The position numbers and the translations under genes were made by a program. Source: Malaya genurostris (lineage: Eukaryota > Arthropoda > Insecta > Diptera > Culicidae). Taken from it: DNA of 64,000 nucleotides. The DNA is taken from positions 125,738,405 to 125,802,404 of the forward strand of contig NC_080572.1 in the NCBI RefSeq assembly GCF_030247185.1. Direction: 5' to 3'. Below, piece after piece: positions 18,740-32,004 of this stretch. Within the stretch, counting starts at the first letter, position 1. Each line of letters opens with the position of its first letter. Under the pieces are notes generated by a model, which was given only the letters and a program-made list of their open reading frames with translations, was not told the DNA's origin and did no database searches.

Positions 18740-21700
18740 TTTTTTTGTTTATTTTTAGAGTCAATAAAAAGCATTTTGAAAAATCCCTATTTTACCTCTA
18801 GTGGGATTACTACAAGTATTTTATTTGTCACCATTTTCTGAGTGATTAGGACAACAAAAAATTTCAGTTAAAAGAAAAATTTTACTCATGTTTTCCTCAC
18901 AACCAAGTGATAACAAATTTGACCGTTTAGAATAACACATAATTTCCAACATGCTGACTGAAACAACATGGTAATTTACCCAAAAAAATCGAATATCTCC
19001 CATGTCGGTGGAAACGCAACCAACACATCTGCACCAACGAGACTATATTTCAAGCTTCAGGTTCTGCATCCTCTCAGATTGAATAATTCACAAACAATTC
19101 TTCAATACATCGCATTAAATACAACGTTATGTTATGGACATAATCGGATGTTACTAATAGACAACTTAGAATACGCTTGTTAATCGGAATAAATAAAATA
19201 AAATAGAGAAGTGATGACAAACGAATATGTCTAATAAATCGCGATATAAATAAAATGGTGTCAAAGCACGCGAAAGAATATAGGGCACCACGACCCATTT
19301 GAGTAAGCTGTTCTGTGTGAGTTTTTTTTTTATTCAATAGTAACATATTTGAAGGCACACTGCTTAAGCTCTTAGATGCCAAGGGCATTTTCTTATTTTA
19401 AATTAAAACTAACTTAAAACTAGGGTATTATCATTAGGGTAGTGGCGAATTCCGGTCGCAATGGGTCTGTGTGAGTTATTATCCTGAGCATCTATTTAAA
19501 CGTTCCAGTAATATGTATTAAGTAATAGGGAGCTTCACGGCATTCATTTTCAAGCATTAGGCCCATTCTATTATCTGGTGCAAAATGAATTTATTCTGTT
19601 ACCGGTTCTAACAACACAAAAGAAAATACCATTGTCAATTTCATTTGCCATTTACCGTTTCTACCAGTTTCTACCTTTACTTTGAAAAAATCTATCAGTA
19701 GACCAGAAATACGCTGACCCGATGCTGTGGTAATTGGGTTTCACCTGCGTCAAATCATTTTACCGGTCATAAATCAAGCACATTCATTTCTATTTAGTAC
19801 CCATCAGGCGTAGCGGATCTTCCCTAGACGATACCTGTCTGTTAGATAAATCATGAAGTAGTACGATTTTTTCCAAGTCAGTTAACTCTTTACTACTGAT
19901 GCCTCGAATTTAGTAGTAGCACAATTGATATTTTAGGTGTGTATAACCATTTTATAAATATAATACTACCATTTTATATCAAAAATAAATCCAGATTTAT
20001 TCATAAAATGTACAAAAATCGATAGAATGGACAACAGAGGGTTAACGGTGTTCGATGGTGGGCAACATCAACCAACTAACAATTCGGTTTGTTGCAATAA
20101 AACGTGACTTGCGTCTAGAGCCAGATAAACGTAGGTCAAACGTTTCAAATTTCCGCTGTCCGAATAGATGAAACTAATATCCACCCCTAATTGCGTGCGC
20201 CTCCGGTGGTTGAATAGGGGACAGACAGTCCAACCATTAGCTATTTTCGTGATATCTTTTCAGTAAGGTCTTCAAGAGATTTTCTCTCTATCAAAGAGGT
20301 GGGATTCGGGGATTCAATAGCGATGGAAATCTCCGGATGAAATTTGAACCCTCCATTTTGAGACCCATAAAACTGACTCGCAATAGACAGCAATGGAGAG
20401 GGCATCGAAAAAAGGATTAGAGCTCGAGAAGGGCGGTTTCGATTGGCCGAACTCATGGTTACCGCAAGAAATACGATGTAGTCCTTTTCGATAACCGTCA
20501 GTTTATCCTTTTTTTACCGATGGAGCTAAGGTAAACTTGTTAAGGATCAACCTTAAATTCTACGAAAAACATGGAGACTAATTACAAAACCTTTATTCTA
20601 TATTATTTTAAAATTTTGTGTGAGAACTAGTTTGCACTGATTGAAGTTGACGCTTTACATGTACATTACATTTCGCATCATTGCCGAAACAGTCCAATGA
20701 ACCTTAAGCAACATAAGGGAATATTACTCCATTTTGATGCCATTAGTATCAGGTCGAAGGTTCGGTTTTGGGTAATGTTGCCTTTCCGACTTTTATTTTC
20801 GATTTTAGTGCCTTCGTTCCGGAATGCGTGTAATATAATATAAATGCGCTGTGCATCTAAGAATTTCATGGTACGACTTTCACATTTCACTGAATTCGTT
20901 TTCTTTTGGCGGCAACCGGACGATGATCTTTGCAGCTTACTTCCTAGTTTTTTTATATAGATTTACATGATGATGGTGGATGAAAGCAAGTAAAAACGAA
21001 ACAAAATTACACGCATAAAATTTTACTACGGTTAACGGAAAAATGGTGACTCTTTCCGAGCAGACAGAACGCAACGACACAAAAATGGTGAATACAATCT
21101 TTTGGTTTTGCACAGAATACTCTTGGAGTAATCAAGAAAAGTAAAGTTTTGCCATAAAAATGTAACTTATTGAGACATATTGCGAGCTGAGCTCACATGA
21201 GTGGTTCTCACAAAGTTACTAAATCAGTGCTGCACGAATTACCGCAGCATAGCATTATGTATCATAATAGATGAACATTTTCCTAGAGAAGACATATTTA
21301 CTAATCAAGAAAGTTTTCTTCAATGAAAGTACGGATGATAAAATGTAGATAAACATTTTATTACCCTTCCTGTGGTGAAATGGGATACCCTGAAGGGAAT
21401 GAAACTAAACATGAAGAACTAGACTGGACAGGATGATTGATGAAAACCGATTAAAATGATATATCTGACCCAAGCATCTGTGCGGCGAATCTCTTAATGA
21501 GATGAAGGCATGTTCCAGTTGTTTGCTACACAAGTTGATATTAGCCCGTGGACCCGAGCATTTATTCTTTCAAATGAGAGAAACCTATGCTTTCTAAGCT
21601 TTATGTGTTTAAAATGCACAACAATCGATACAAACTTGTGGATGTATTTAAATTTTCGGAATTAAATTTTCGAGAAGCGAATAAATTCACAGCTAAAAAT

Positions 21701-22040
21701 TTGTTGTAATTTTACATCTACTGATAAGCACTTATTTGTGGCATGAAGTTGGATGTATTTGCTAGTCAAAATTAGTAGTAAGTCGTTTTCAATGAAAAAT
21801 GCTTGTTTCGTATGCGAATAAGAAAAAAAGCAAATATGAATTGGATATCATTTAGAGGATTCTAAATTGGATATTATTTCGAAAATAATGATAACGACAC
21901 CCTGGGCATTAGCACAACCTTGAAACAGATTGAATGATGCTGTCACGGTTCCAGGGTTTGTCTTACTCCATGGAAAAGATTGCACACCATTAGTGCCATG
22001 GAAGATGTCTGACAAACAGAGGCAACAATATACAGAAGGG
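18740..22040. other. No gene seen in 3.3 kb
   Basis: AT-rich sequence with small unassigned ORFs. An AATAAATAAAATAAAATA stretch at 19187-19204 could be the A-rich end of a degraded retroelement, but no coding precedes it that I can recognise. Confidence 0.4.
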
Positions 22041-22162
22041 GAACAATAAAATTTTATTTTTATTTTTTTATTTTGTTAAATTTCGTCCATCTGACCAACA
22101 TGGTCTTAATGGAACTGTCTAATTCTAAAAACGAACAAACAACAAGAATAAATACATAGTGG

Positions 22163-23568
22163 TCAAGTAATAAAATTAAAATTACGGACTGATAGTAAAC
22201 GCCGACGGTAGCTGTTTGAGGTGCGATTGAAGTCGAAGTGCTCGGAGACCTCGTTGAAGTGACGAATTGAAGCAGCTAGAGAGCTATTTGCAGCGTAGTT
22301 CGTAAACTGCGGAGTCACAAACAGTAGAGTCCTCGGTCGAAGTGAGCGGGCAGGAGCATATAAGTTGATTCGAGCCAGCAAGTCTGGCACATCGTACTCA
22401 GCAAGCAAGATTTTGACAACAAAGGTAGCATTTGATGCATTCTTTCTATCAGTTAGGGTGTCGAGACCCAGCAAACGACAGCGGTCGGCGTACGGTGGCA
22501 GGTTACGTGGGTCACTCCATGGCAGATATCGCAGTGCATACCTGACGAATCTGCGCTGCACAGCTTCGAAACGTGCACCTCACACTTCCTGATAGGGACT
22601 CCAGACAACAGAAGCAAATTCAAGCAGCGAGCGAACCAAGGACCAATACAAGGCCTTCAAACATAGCGGATCACGGAACTCACTCGATATTTTGAACATG
22701 AATCCAAGTTGACGATTCGCTTTGCCGATCGTAGTTGAGAAGTGCCTTTCATCCAAGACGACACCAAGGTCCTTGACGTGGTCGACACGTTGAAGCGGGG
22801 TCCCAGCGATGTTATAATCAAACGGAACTGCAGTCCTGGTACTTCAAAAGCTAATTACAGAACATTTGGCGACACACAAGACCATCATATTACGTTCGCA
22901 CCAGTCGTTGAAGATGCACAGGAGGTTCTGCAGTTCTCGGCAATCAGTAATCAGCGAACGACGTGATAAATTTTGACATCATCAGAGAAAAACAATTTTC
23001 CTCCACGCTGTAGGACAAAAGCTGTATCATTGACGAATAGTGAGAAGAGCAATGGACCCAGTGTGCTGCCCTGCGGAACTCCTGAACAGTTGGAAAAGCA
23101 GTCAGAAGAACTATTTCCTATGCAGACAGATAATTCTCGTTGCACCAGGTACGATCTTAGCCAGTCGCAGAATCCAGACGAGCATCCCATTTTTGCAAGT
23201 TTAGCGAGCAGAATGTCATGGTTGACTTTGTCGAATGCAGCTTTTAGATCGGTGTAGATCACATCCACTTGCAGTTTTTTGCATATTTGATCCATGCAGA
23301 ACGATGTAAAGCTAATGAGATTAGTCTCAACAGAGCGATCCGGAATGAATCCATGCTGGTAGGGACTAATGTATTGCTTGCAAGATGCAAAGAGTTTTTC
23401 GTGAATCAGCGACTCAAACACTTTGGATTCCACTGCCAGTGAGGTGATGCCACGGTTAGCAGGTACATCACGGACTGCTCTGCCTATCTCAGCTTGCGTT
23501 GGTGAGTCGATCGTGAAAACACTCGAGAAGTGTTTCGCAAAAAGGCTGCACTTATCAACAGGGGACAA
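22163..23568 (-). pseudogene. LINE ORF2, reverse transcriptase and C-terminal tail
   Basis: The RT reads VIYTDLKAAFDKVNHDILLA (motif A with catalytic Asp), SGVPQGSTLGPLLFSLFVND (motif B) and KLFFSDDVKIY (motif C, where FSDD stands for the usual YADD/FADD). Early RT motifs are missing: DVPAN joins directly to RGITSL. After 22951 coding continues in another frame (LLCIFNDWCERNMM, VDHVKDLGVVLDERHFS, LLEFASVVWSPYQE). It then returns at 22561 as RRFVRYALRYLPWSDPRNLP and DRCRLLGLDTLTDRK, a C-terminal region typical of these elements. It has several frameshifts and an in-frame stop. Confidence 0.87.
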
Positions 23569-24632
23569 AGAAATGTCATTGTCGAGATGCAGCCTTGACG
23601 GGAGACCATTTTCTTTCCTCTTTGTATTGACGAACGACCAGAATCCCTTCGGGTTGCGGCACAGATTCTGTTGAGTGCGACATACCGCTTGTAAAGAAAC
23701 TTATTGTAGCTGCGATAGTTGTTGCTGGCAACTGAGAAGTTCTGTTTGGTGAGGGGGGATCGTCGGCTACAGAATGCACGAAGAGATTTAGCACGTGCAC
23801 GCTTCAGTTTCCGTAGAGTGGCGTTTGTCCATGGTGGCTTACTCGGAGGTTGGGACCTCGGTACAGAGGCAGAGACACAATCTAGGAGAAGGCAATTGAA
23901 GCGTGCACCATCGACAAGCAAGCGACTTGCAGGAGTAGTTGTCGATACTATCGGATCGGGAAACGTATATCCATGACGAGTGGGTGACCAAACAAGCACC
24001 GGCTGATTCAAATCCCCAAGCATTAAGAGCACATCAGATGGATCAGCTATCGTTGCAGCACATTTAGCAGCATCCAGGTGAAGCTGCATGGTACTGCAGT
24101 CATGTCGTCGTTCAGGCGGAATGTACACAGCACCGACAAATACATTTCGAGAGAGAAGTTTAATGTTAACCCATACCGTTTCGATCGAAGTGAACCGATC
24201 GTTCCTGATCAAACCGGAGTCCAACGAGTTAGACACCGCGATTAATACTCCTCCGCCACGTGTTCGAATGTTATTAGCTATGCTGCGGTCGCATCAGTCG
24301 ACGTTGAAACGGTCACCAAATATTTGAACAGAATAGATTTTGTCGTCCAACCACGTCTCTGAGAACACATAAACATCATAATCGCTATCCAGTGCAGCCA
24401 GGTAGACATCGTCCAGCTTTGTCCTCAGTCCCCGAGTGTTTTGATAATAAACACGAAGACCGCGTGCGTAGGCAGAGTGAGTTGTACCATTTCGACAATG
24501 GACATGTTTCTTATTCTGAATATACCAAACTTGACAGACATAGTCCATACTAGAACAAATAATATGCTTTGATCTGTGGAAGAGAAGCGATCTATTAATC
24601 AAATCGTATCTCTTTTGCAGTAATTTGACCAT
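23484..24632 (-). pseudogene. LINE ORF2, endonuclease part
   Basis: The frame reads GLRVYYQNTRGLRTKLDDVY (the N-terminal QNTRG motif) and VFSETWLDD with the catalytic ETW. It then passes a single in-frame TGA at 24291-24293 (FNVD*CDRS) and continues through TRGGGVLIAVSNSLDSG, VGAVYIPPERRHD and LMLGDLNQP (the family GDxN motif). After DCVSASVPRSQ it jumps to PPWTNATLRKLKRARAKSLR, so the end of the endonuclease (the SDH-type region) and its linker are deleted. This enzyme would nick target DNA for target-primed reverse transcription. Confidence 0.85.
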
Positions 24633-24644
24633 ATGATGACCGAG

Positions 24645-27600
24645 TCATGTCCTCTTTGTTATCTCTGGAAGCCGCAGACAGCGTGGACAGCATCGTCCAA
24701 GGTGTGCACACCTAGTAGTTTGGTTGCATGTTAAATTTTGCTCCCTATTAACATTCTACAGATTAGTACTTTCTCAGATATATGTTACTTTCACTTAGTT
24801 CCATACTGATGCTCCACTCACTCACTAATCGTCATTCATACTCTGCTATGCGGAAAACATTTATTTCCACTTTCAAGATTGTAGATTGGGTGCATTAAAT
24901 GTTTATGCATTTTATCATATAATTTCATGCATAACATCGACAAAGATAGATACAATTAGAACACATTAGAAAAGTTACTGTAAGTGGACCAAATATTTAG
25001 ATGTCATTTTAAGACAATTAAGGTAATAATCGTTTGTACCGCTTCAGGCACAGAAGACTATATACGAAAGCAGAGTCAAGACCGAGCAGGTATAATACTA
25101 AATTCTCAGAATTTTCTCAAACGAGGATATTAAATTCAATGAAGCAGTTGGTAGGATGAAAAGGTAAGAAACGATTGAACGATTATCGACGAGCAGCATG
25201 AATCGATTTGGTTGTAGACCTACACTTGATGCAGTGAAAGACTCCCCAGGATAGTATTACAAATAGAGCGGTCATGCACCGCTAATTTCACACAAATTTT
25301 CAAACATCAATGAAACATGCCGACTGAGTCAATTTTCTATGACTTCTCAACTACCAGGCTTAAGTTAAAAATTACAGTATTCATTTTTTCCTTAAATTAC
25401 TGTAGGATAATGCGGGGCAAAGTTGGGATCTTAATAATCAACGATTTATTTCATATATTGTAGAATGAAATTCATTCATTTTAAAATTATAGCTTTTCTT
25501 AGATGACAAAAATCCAAATGAAAAAAATAGTTTAAAAACCTTCAACGATCGCTTTTTCCATTTAAAATAAACTCACTTTCTGATTTAGGAACCACTTTCG
25601 TCTGAAGTTTTACAATTCATCATGTTTCTGAATATTTACTAATCGATTCGTCTCAAAATATGATCACTATTTCACATAATTACACAACTATTCAATGTTA
25701 AATTACTTTGTAGTTAGTAATGTTCACTTTCCACTTGTTTGTTCAACGATTAAAGACTTCTGAAATTACTTGATAAGCAATAAAAGCAATGAAAAATATG
25801 AGATGAATATTTGCACTTAATTCACTTGATTGCGCTTTGTTTTCATCTCATTTCGTATCGCAAGGTTGCCAAGTTTTCTCATAATGTTAAATAAAATAAA
25901 AATTTTTCTTCTTTAAATTATCATCAACAAGTATTTTTTGGTATCCGTGACATTAGTTTAATTATATCATTGATATTTATATATAAATAAAACTGTTTCG
26001 GATTCTAATATTACCAAATAGAGCGTGTTAAATACTAATCAAATAACCATTGTGACAAATCTAGTAGCACTGGTTTCTTTCCGCTATACGTCACCATAAC
26101 ACTGTTAAATGTGTATGTTTTATCGGCTGTGCACAGAGATGCCAGATATTTTCATAGAAAAATATATATCTGCTCTATCTGTTTTCACTAATAAAATGAA
26201 TCAAATTCAAATCAAATTCAAATTGGGTTTAAATTTTAATATAGATGTTTATCAGTGTTCATCATCAAACATTTGCACAAAAAATTTCCGTTTTAACATG
26301 TGATTTGTCCGTTGATTAATAAACTTTAAAAGAAATACCACAATCAAATACTAATAGATACTCCGAGAGAAAAGTCTAACGTTTTACTTCTCACTTTTTA
26401 TGAACCTTTACAAATCTGTATTAAATTTAGAAAATCTGTAATCTGATTTAACGAACGCGAACGCAAAAATCTATACAAAACAAATGAATCTGTATGAATG
26501 GCATCTCTGATTCTGCATTTTGTTTTAAGAAGGGCTAATGCCTAAATAGTAACAATTCTTTTTTTTTTGTTTTTTAAGCTCTCCAAATTAACTGCAGAGT
26601 AAAATTTTTAATTTGAAACGAAAGGTAATAAAAACGGTCCAAAAAATTTTAAAAGTCGAAATGATTCCTAACAGTTTTTTAAAATATCGTGTGTTGTGTC
26701 ATAGTTGGCATTAGGCCCTTTTTAACGAAAATTCTGACATTTTGAACCTGAGAGTGTAATAGTGCAATATTTTGGTTTTGATTGCTGTCGCCATTGCTAA
26801 TTTATGGGATGAATAAAGAACCAACGATAGGATGAATATAAAACCTTTGAGATGAAATTAGAACTACAGTAGTGAACATATCAGAAGTGTTTTTAGCTGA
26901 TTTTTTAATTATTATTTTAATTTCCAAGGAAAGTGAATCAATTCCCAATGTGGAGCAAGGCGAACTAAGCAGAAATATGAAATAATCGTAGTGATTTTGG
27001 CGGCTGAATCAGGTTTTTAAGGTAACGTCCTTACAAATGAGATGAAATAGGGAGCCCTTACCCTAGCAAAAAGAAAAGCAGAACAAAAAGGGGGCCTTTG
27101 AGAAAAAAACTCGAACAATGTGATTAAAAATCATTTTTTGTTGTCTCTTAGTGTTTTTAATGACATTCATTAGAAACCATAGGCTACATAAAAAAGAAAA
27201 AAACACGAAATATTTGTTTAAAGTCGGAATCAGATGTGACGATCGTTATGATTACCTTACCTAAGATGTATTGGTGGTTGACCTCAAACTCTTTTGCGAC
27301 CAACAGAGCGTTGAGTGTTGGCCGGCTCTATCGTTTATATTTTTTGTTGGAAGATTTCGAAAGATATTTCCTATTTTTTTCAATATCAGAATACGATGTT
27401 GGCTGCTTAGAACTCTTGCAGCTTGCAACAAAGAACCTTTAGGAGCGTTCAGATCCTACAAGGATACCGATTGGGCATATGAGAACAGCTGAAATCTAAA
27501 GAGCTGCATACACGGTATTGAAAATCACTGCTGCCACCAGTCAAGAACAAATAACCAATGAAGCAGTCCCAGAAGATCAAGAAAATCGTGTTCTGTAAGT

Positions 27601-28365
27601 GATTTACCATGAGTTTTGATTAACAAATTTGGTATTTGGTAATTTGATTATAATTCGATATGCATCAATGTTAGTAAATGAATGGAACATATTTATTTCT
27701 TTTTCTCGGAATGCAATCGGTTGGAAATTGATCTTCAGCTTATTAATTATTAATGTCTATGTAATTTAATGATGATGTGAAGTGAATTCCATGTACCATT
27801 TCACGTAATTATTACGTGATTTTCCTATGCACATAATAAATGTTCACATCATGTAATCCTTACGTGAACTTCAGTTAATAATTTTAGTAAAATAACATAT
27901 TTTCTACTAGAAAAGTAATATATTATTTACCTATTGAATAAGACACATGATATATGATCAAGTTTTCTATCTTCTTTCTATTCATTTGAGCATACGTGAA
28001 AAGTTGGGTGGATGAGATTCATGTACGTTTTCTGGTTGAAACGACGTGATTTATTTGTTGAGTGCACACTTGTGAAAACAACTGCGTTTGTGCATCAAAA
28101 GAATACACAAAAATGCACTATCATGTAGTTGTATGAATTAGAATTTCTGGAAAGAGGTGCTTAATTTTTTTTCGTAAAACGATCCATTAATGTCGTCTCA
28201 GCTTGAAACCAAAACTAATCCAGTTTCAACCCTAACTGCTGTCAAATCTATACGCTTGACAGCTGTTGGAGTCAAAACTGGGTGCATTTCGACTTTTGTG
28301 ATTTCTATGCAATTATGTTTTACACAAATACAACATAAGTTCACAAAATAAGATGGATAAACGTC
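24645..28365. other. No gene seen in 3.7 kb
   Basis: AT-rich. A perfect 17-bp palindrome CACGTAATTATTACGTG lies at 27803-27819. No coding segment with a recognisable product was found; the ORFs at 27236-27492 are short and unassigned. Confidence 0.4.
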
Positions 28366-28458
28366 GTTTGACTGCTATCGGTGATTTGTTTATATATTCA
28401 TACCAATTTAAACGCACGTTACTGAACATATAAACAAACCACTGATAGCTGTCAAACA
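28366..28458. repeat. Inverted repeat of about 93 bp
   Basis: GTTTGACTGCTATCGGTGAT then TTGTTTATAT on the left is mirrored by ATATAAACAAACCACTGATAG then CTGTCAAAC on the right, with few mismatches. The loop holds TTCATACCAATTTAAACGC. It looks like a small foldback element. Confidence 0.65.
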
Positions 28459-28679
28459 TGAATGCTATTCATCACGAGTTCATTCACCTTGTATAATCGA
28501 TAAGGTTTTTTTATCAATGCATCAAAAATAAATTGTTTCATCATTGATAGTTCAGTAGGACTTTACTTAATATTTGGCAACAGTTCTTCTGAATTGTCGA
28601 AAAACCTGATCAGGTTTTTTTTTATTGGTGGCATCAACCACAAATAAACTCAGCACACTTTGGAAAGACCTTGTGATTT

Positions 28680-28860
28680 TACATCTTATAATACGCACAT
28701 AAAAGAAGCTGCACAGCTCACGCAAATTTACGTGGAAGAACACGTAATATTGTGTGATTGGAAGATTCCACACACTTAAAAATTTTTACATCTTATTAGA
28801 TGCACATAATTGGAGCGTCGCAGTTCACGCAAATTTACGTCTACGAACATTTAATATTGT
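28680..28860. repeat. Two diverged direct copies of an ~110-bp segment
   Basis: TTTTACATCTTATAATACGC then CACGCAAATTTACGTGGAAG at 28677-28760 recurs as TTTTACATCTTATTAGATGC then CACGCAAATTTACGTCTACG at 28785-28862. The period is about 109 bp. This lies next to the tRNA-like tandem pair and may belong to the same array. Confidence 0.65.
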
Positions 28861-28902
28861 GTCTAAAACTCCATGAAATGAAATTCAGTGAAATAAAAAA
28901 AA

Positions 28903-29135
28903 GCAACCCACCGCGTCTTGAACCGAGAATCATTGGATCGCAAGTTCGTCTGTTAATCGACTGAGCCACAGAAGCATGCATCTGCTTGGCTGGTAAAAGG
29001 TGCATTTAAATTCATACAGTCGCACCTGCTAGTAAAAGGCAAGTTACAGTCGAAACCAGTAAAATTCAAGCTCATCTAACATTAAGTCATTACAAATAAA
29101 ATTTTCCGTCATTTGACAAATTAGGTCTTTATGAA
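28903..29135 (-). repeat. Tandem unit 1 with tRNA-like sequence
   Basis: On the minus strand the tRNA-like part is 28975-28903. It starts GCTTCTG and contains TGGCTCAGTCG, a good Pol III A box, then GGTTCAAGACG, a partial B box. The acceptor stem does not pair, so it is not a working tRNA gene. About 160 bp of flank, up to ATAAAGACCTAATTTGTCAA, is shared with unit 2. Confidence 0.65.
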
Positions 29136-29220
29136 TTACATCGTATGAGGGATTAAGTCACCTGTGAAATTCAATTTTTTTTGGAATATTCATTGAAATT
29201 TCATTGAAATAAAAAAAACT

Positions 29221-29455
29221 GATAGCAACAGCGATGACTTCAAACTGGAATCATTAGGTCACAAAGTACGTTTATCGACTGAGCCACAGAAGCACACATC
29301 TTCTTGACTAGTAAATGGTGCATTGAAAATTCATACAGTCGCACTTGTTAGCCGAATACAAATTACAGGAGAAACCAGTAAAATTCATGCTAATCCAACA
29401 TTGAGTCCATTACACATGAAATTTTACACCATTTGACAAATTAGGTCTTTATGAG
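29221..29455 (-). repeat. Tandem unit 2 with tRNA-like sequence
   Basis: The tRNA-like part is 29293-29221 on the minus strand (GCTTCTGTGGCTCAGTCGAT). Its B box is further decayed to CCAGTTTGAAG. The unit repeats unit 1 at an offset of 318-320 bp, including GAAACCAGTAAAATTCA and CATTTGACAAATTAGGTC, with moderate divergence. Confidence 0.65.
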
Positions 29456-29464
29456 TGGCATAAA

Positions 29465-31798
29465 AATTGAAATATTTTTGGTGTGAGGTTAAAAAAATAA
29501 CCATGCCTCTTAGAGCTAAGGTAGGGTGTCTTAATAATAATATAGTTTAAAAAAATTAACGTTTTCAGAAGAATAAGTCAACTGTGTGCAACTGTACCCG
29601 ATCAGTAGATTATAACCGAGTTTATCATACGATAGTTACATTCTGATATAAACTTGTTATTGCTTACTGATCGAGTTACCTGCACCTTTTGTAAACACAC
29701 TTCTAGTATTGGTAACACGTTTAATAGCTGACTGAAAAAACTCCCCTGACCATTCGACATATTTAGCCTAAAATGCTTTATATTGATAATACATAATGAT
29801 AACAAAACGTAATATAGGCAGCTGTAACCCAAATAAATAATTTCCAATCCAGCAGTCAGCAACAACTCAGCAGTGATAGCTTAAGCACCAACCCGCATAG
29901 CTAAATTTCTGAAATCTGAGTTGAAGACTTCAATAACGGGAAGCAATTTTCATAAAATATGTAATAAAACAGCCAACTGTTACGGATCACATAAACCGCC
30001 AGTAAACGTCGTTGGCTACGGGACTCAACAGTTAACTTCATTTTGGAATCTTACCTGATGGTTGTTACGTGGTAGTTGTGATTCCGGAACATAAAGAACC
30101 TTCTCAACTTTGTTCTACTGGTTTATTTAGGATATTTCGTCCTTGCTCTTGCCTACTGTAACAGGGTTGTCTTTATTTCTTTTCGCTAGGTACTTTTCAT
30201 CCAGAGACTGCAATAACACTACGAAATTTTTGGATCGACTACTGCGGCGGAAACATTTGAATATGTACACCAGAAGCGCTGATTCTACCGTACAGCCCGT
30301 TAGTAACGACGACGACGGTTAAGCAATTACGGGGTCTTATTTTATTATATTCCTTCACGAAAGCGCGTTTCCTCGTTTCCACACGTTCGATGGGCTGAGC
30401 GGAAGAGGTAAAATTATAAAAATTGGTAGCACTTTTATTTTTATTATTTGAAATTGGAAGTTCTGGCCCAGAACTATTCGTGGGATGCACTTTGTAAATG
30501 TTCCTTAGCGGTGGTTGTCTTGAGCTCTAAGTTTGTATAGAAATTGTAATGGCAGGAAGTAAATGTTTCCACAACGCCTACCAGCTGGACATTAGAACAC
30601 GAACGGAGGCAATGTGGCGCGGACGAGCTGGAACGGTTTCATTTACGCTGGTGTCGGCGATAGCCCTCTTCCTATATGACCGGTATGGGATGTATTTGCT
30701 GTTTCCCTCGCGATGGGCTCCAATCTGGTCGGTCCACTGCTGTCGGCTTTATTGTTTTATTGCTTCCAATCTGGTTTGATTTGATGGCCTGTTGACAAAT
30801 TTGTTTTTCGCGTTTTATGCTGCTAGATTATTTGCTTCCATTTTTTTATGCAACAGTTGTGTAGCATTTGTTTGTTCCTCAATTTCGTGAGATGAATTTT
30901 GTGTGTTTGAGAGCTTATGTTGGTTAGCGTTAATTTCTACTTCACACACTACGAATTTTGGATTTATTCACAATGGGTTTGCTTTGCTCAATTTGCTAAT
31001 TACAACCATTGACCATTAAGCGCTTGTTACATTATCAAATATTTTTAAGGAGATGTTTGATATTGTGATTGAGCGTTGAAAATCTGCGAACGAAAAATTA
31101 TAAACATTGCATTAAACTAGTGTACATTGTACAGGATAATGAATATACATTCATTATGAATGTAAATAAACTAAAACTATTGTAATGAGAGAGAGACAGA
31201 CAACGATCAATAATGATTTCAGTATTTATTGAAATTAAACTGATTTTGAATACGTGAACAATAAGTATAGCACACTTATGCAGCCCATGCTGAAAATTTG
31301 TGAGAAATACTTAACACTAACAAAACTACAAATATCAATGAGTTTGCTTGTCAAACGTTTTTTGTTTGAAATAATCGTTGAATATCAATAGACATATTTT
31401 ATAGGTTGCATATTATTTTACTATTCATCTTCGAATTATCAGTTTTGTTCAAATTGAACTGCTAGTGCTCCATAACAGTCACTTATTAGAATGTCTTTTC
31501 TTGTCAGTGCATAACTATTTATGTGGAAATGTTATGCCACCTGCAGTTCAACATAAACCACTAGGCAAACGCAAAGATATTGCTATTTGCAATAGACTTA
31601 TAATTAGCACCAAAGTACCAAGTACTTCCTAACAGTGCCGTTATGCACTGACTAGTCTAAGACGAAACGTAAAGATAATGAAATTGGTTAGGTGCCCTAC
31701 CACAAACAAGGTTGATCCCTAAATGATAACATTAATGAAGATATTGGATCAGGATGCAATTATAGTATTGCTTAAGTGAAATTAAATTTCACTTCTTT
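29465..31798. other. No certain gene; one unassigned ORF
   Basis: Mostly AT-rich. The ORF at 30549-30779 (+, 76 residues, ATG start, MAGSKCFHNAYQLDIRTRTE) lies in a locally GC-richer island (about 30540-30780) and has a short hydrophobic stretch. I do not recognise it and would not call it a gene without transcript support. The minus-strand ORF 30239-30490 is likewise unassigned. Confidence 0.35.
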
Positions 31799-32004
31799 AT
31801 AAGGAGTGTATCGAAAAATAGTAAGCAACATTGATTATTGAATAAAAAACCGAAAAAAACATATTTTGACATCAGTATTCGATATATTGTAGAAAAATTA
31901 CATTTTTTATGCATTTCACTGATTATATTGTAGAAAATCCTAGTTTCTGTGAAACGCTCGCACTTTATACTTGACATTCTTCATTAAATTCTACACAGTT
32001 CCTT

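Larger units (their letters stand above)
22045..24640 (-). mobile_element. Non-LTR retrotransposon (Jockey/CR1-group), degenerate
   Basis: Read on the minus strand from about 24640, the element has an apurinic-like endonuclease, a reverse transcriptase, a C-terminal tail without RNase H, and a 3' end with CAGATGGACGAAATT and an A/T-rich AAAATAAAAAAATAAAAAT tail at 22045-22080. The 5' end is missing or undefined. Absence of RNase H and of an LTR fits the Jockey/CR1 group. Internal deletions and stops make it non-functional. Confidence 0.85.

Noticed and set aside
28903..28975. Possible functional tRNA gene on the minus strand
   Set aside because: A box is good but the B box is imperfect and the acceptor stem does not pair.
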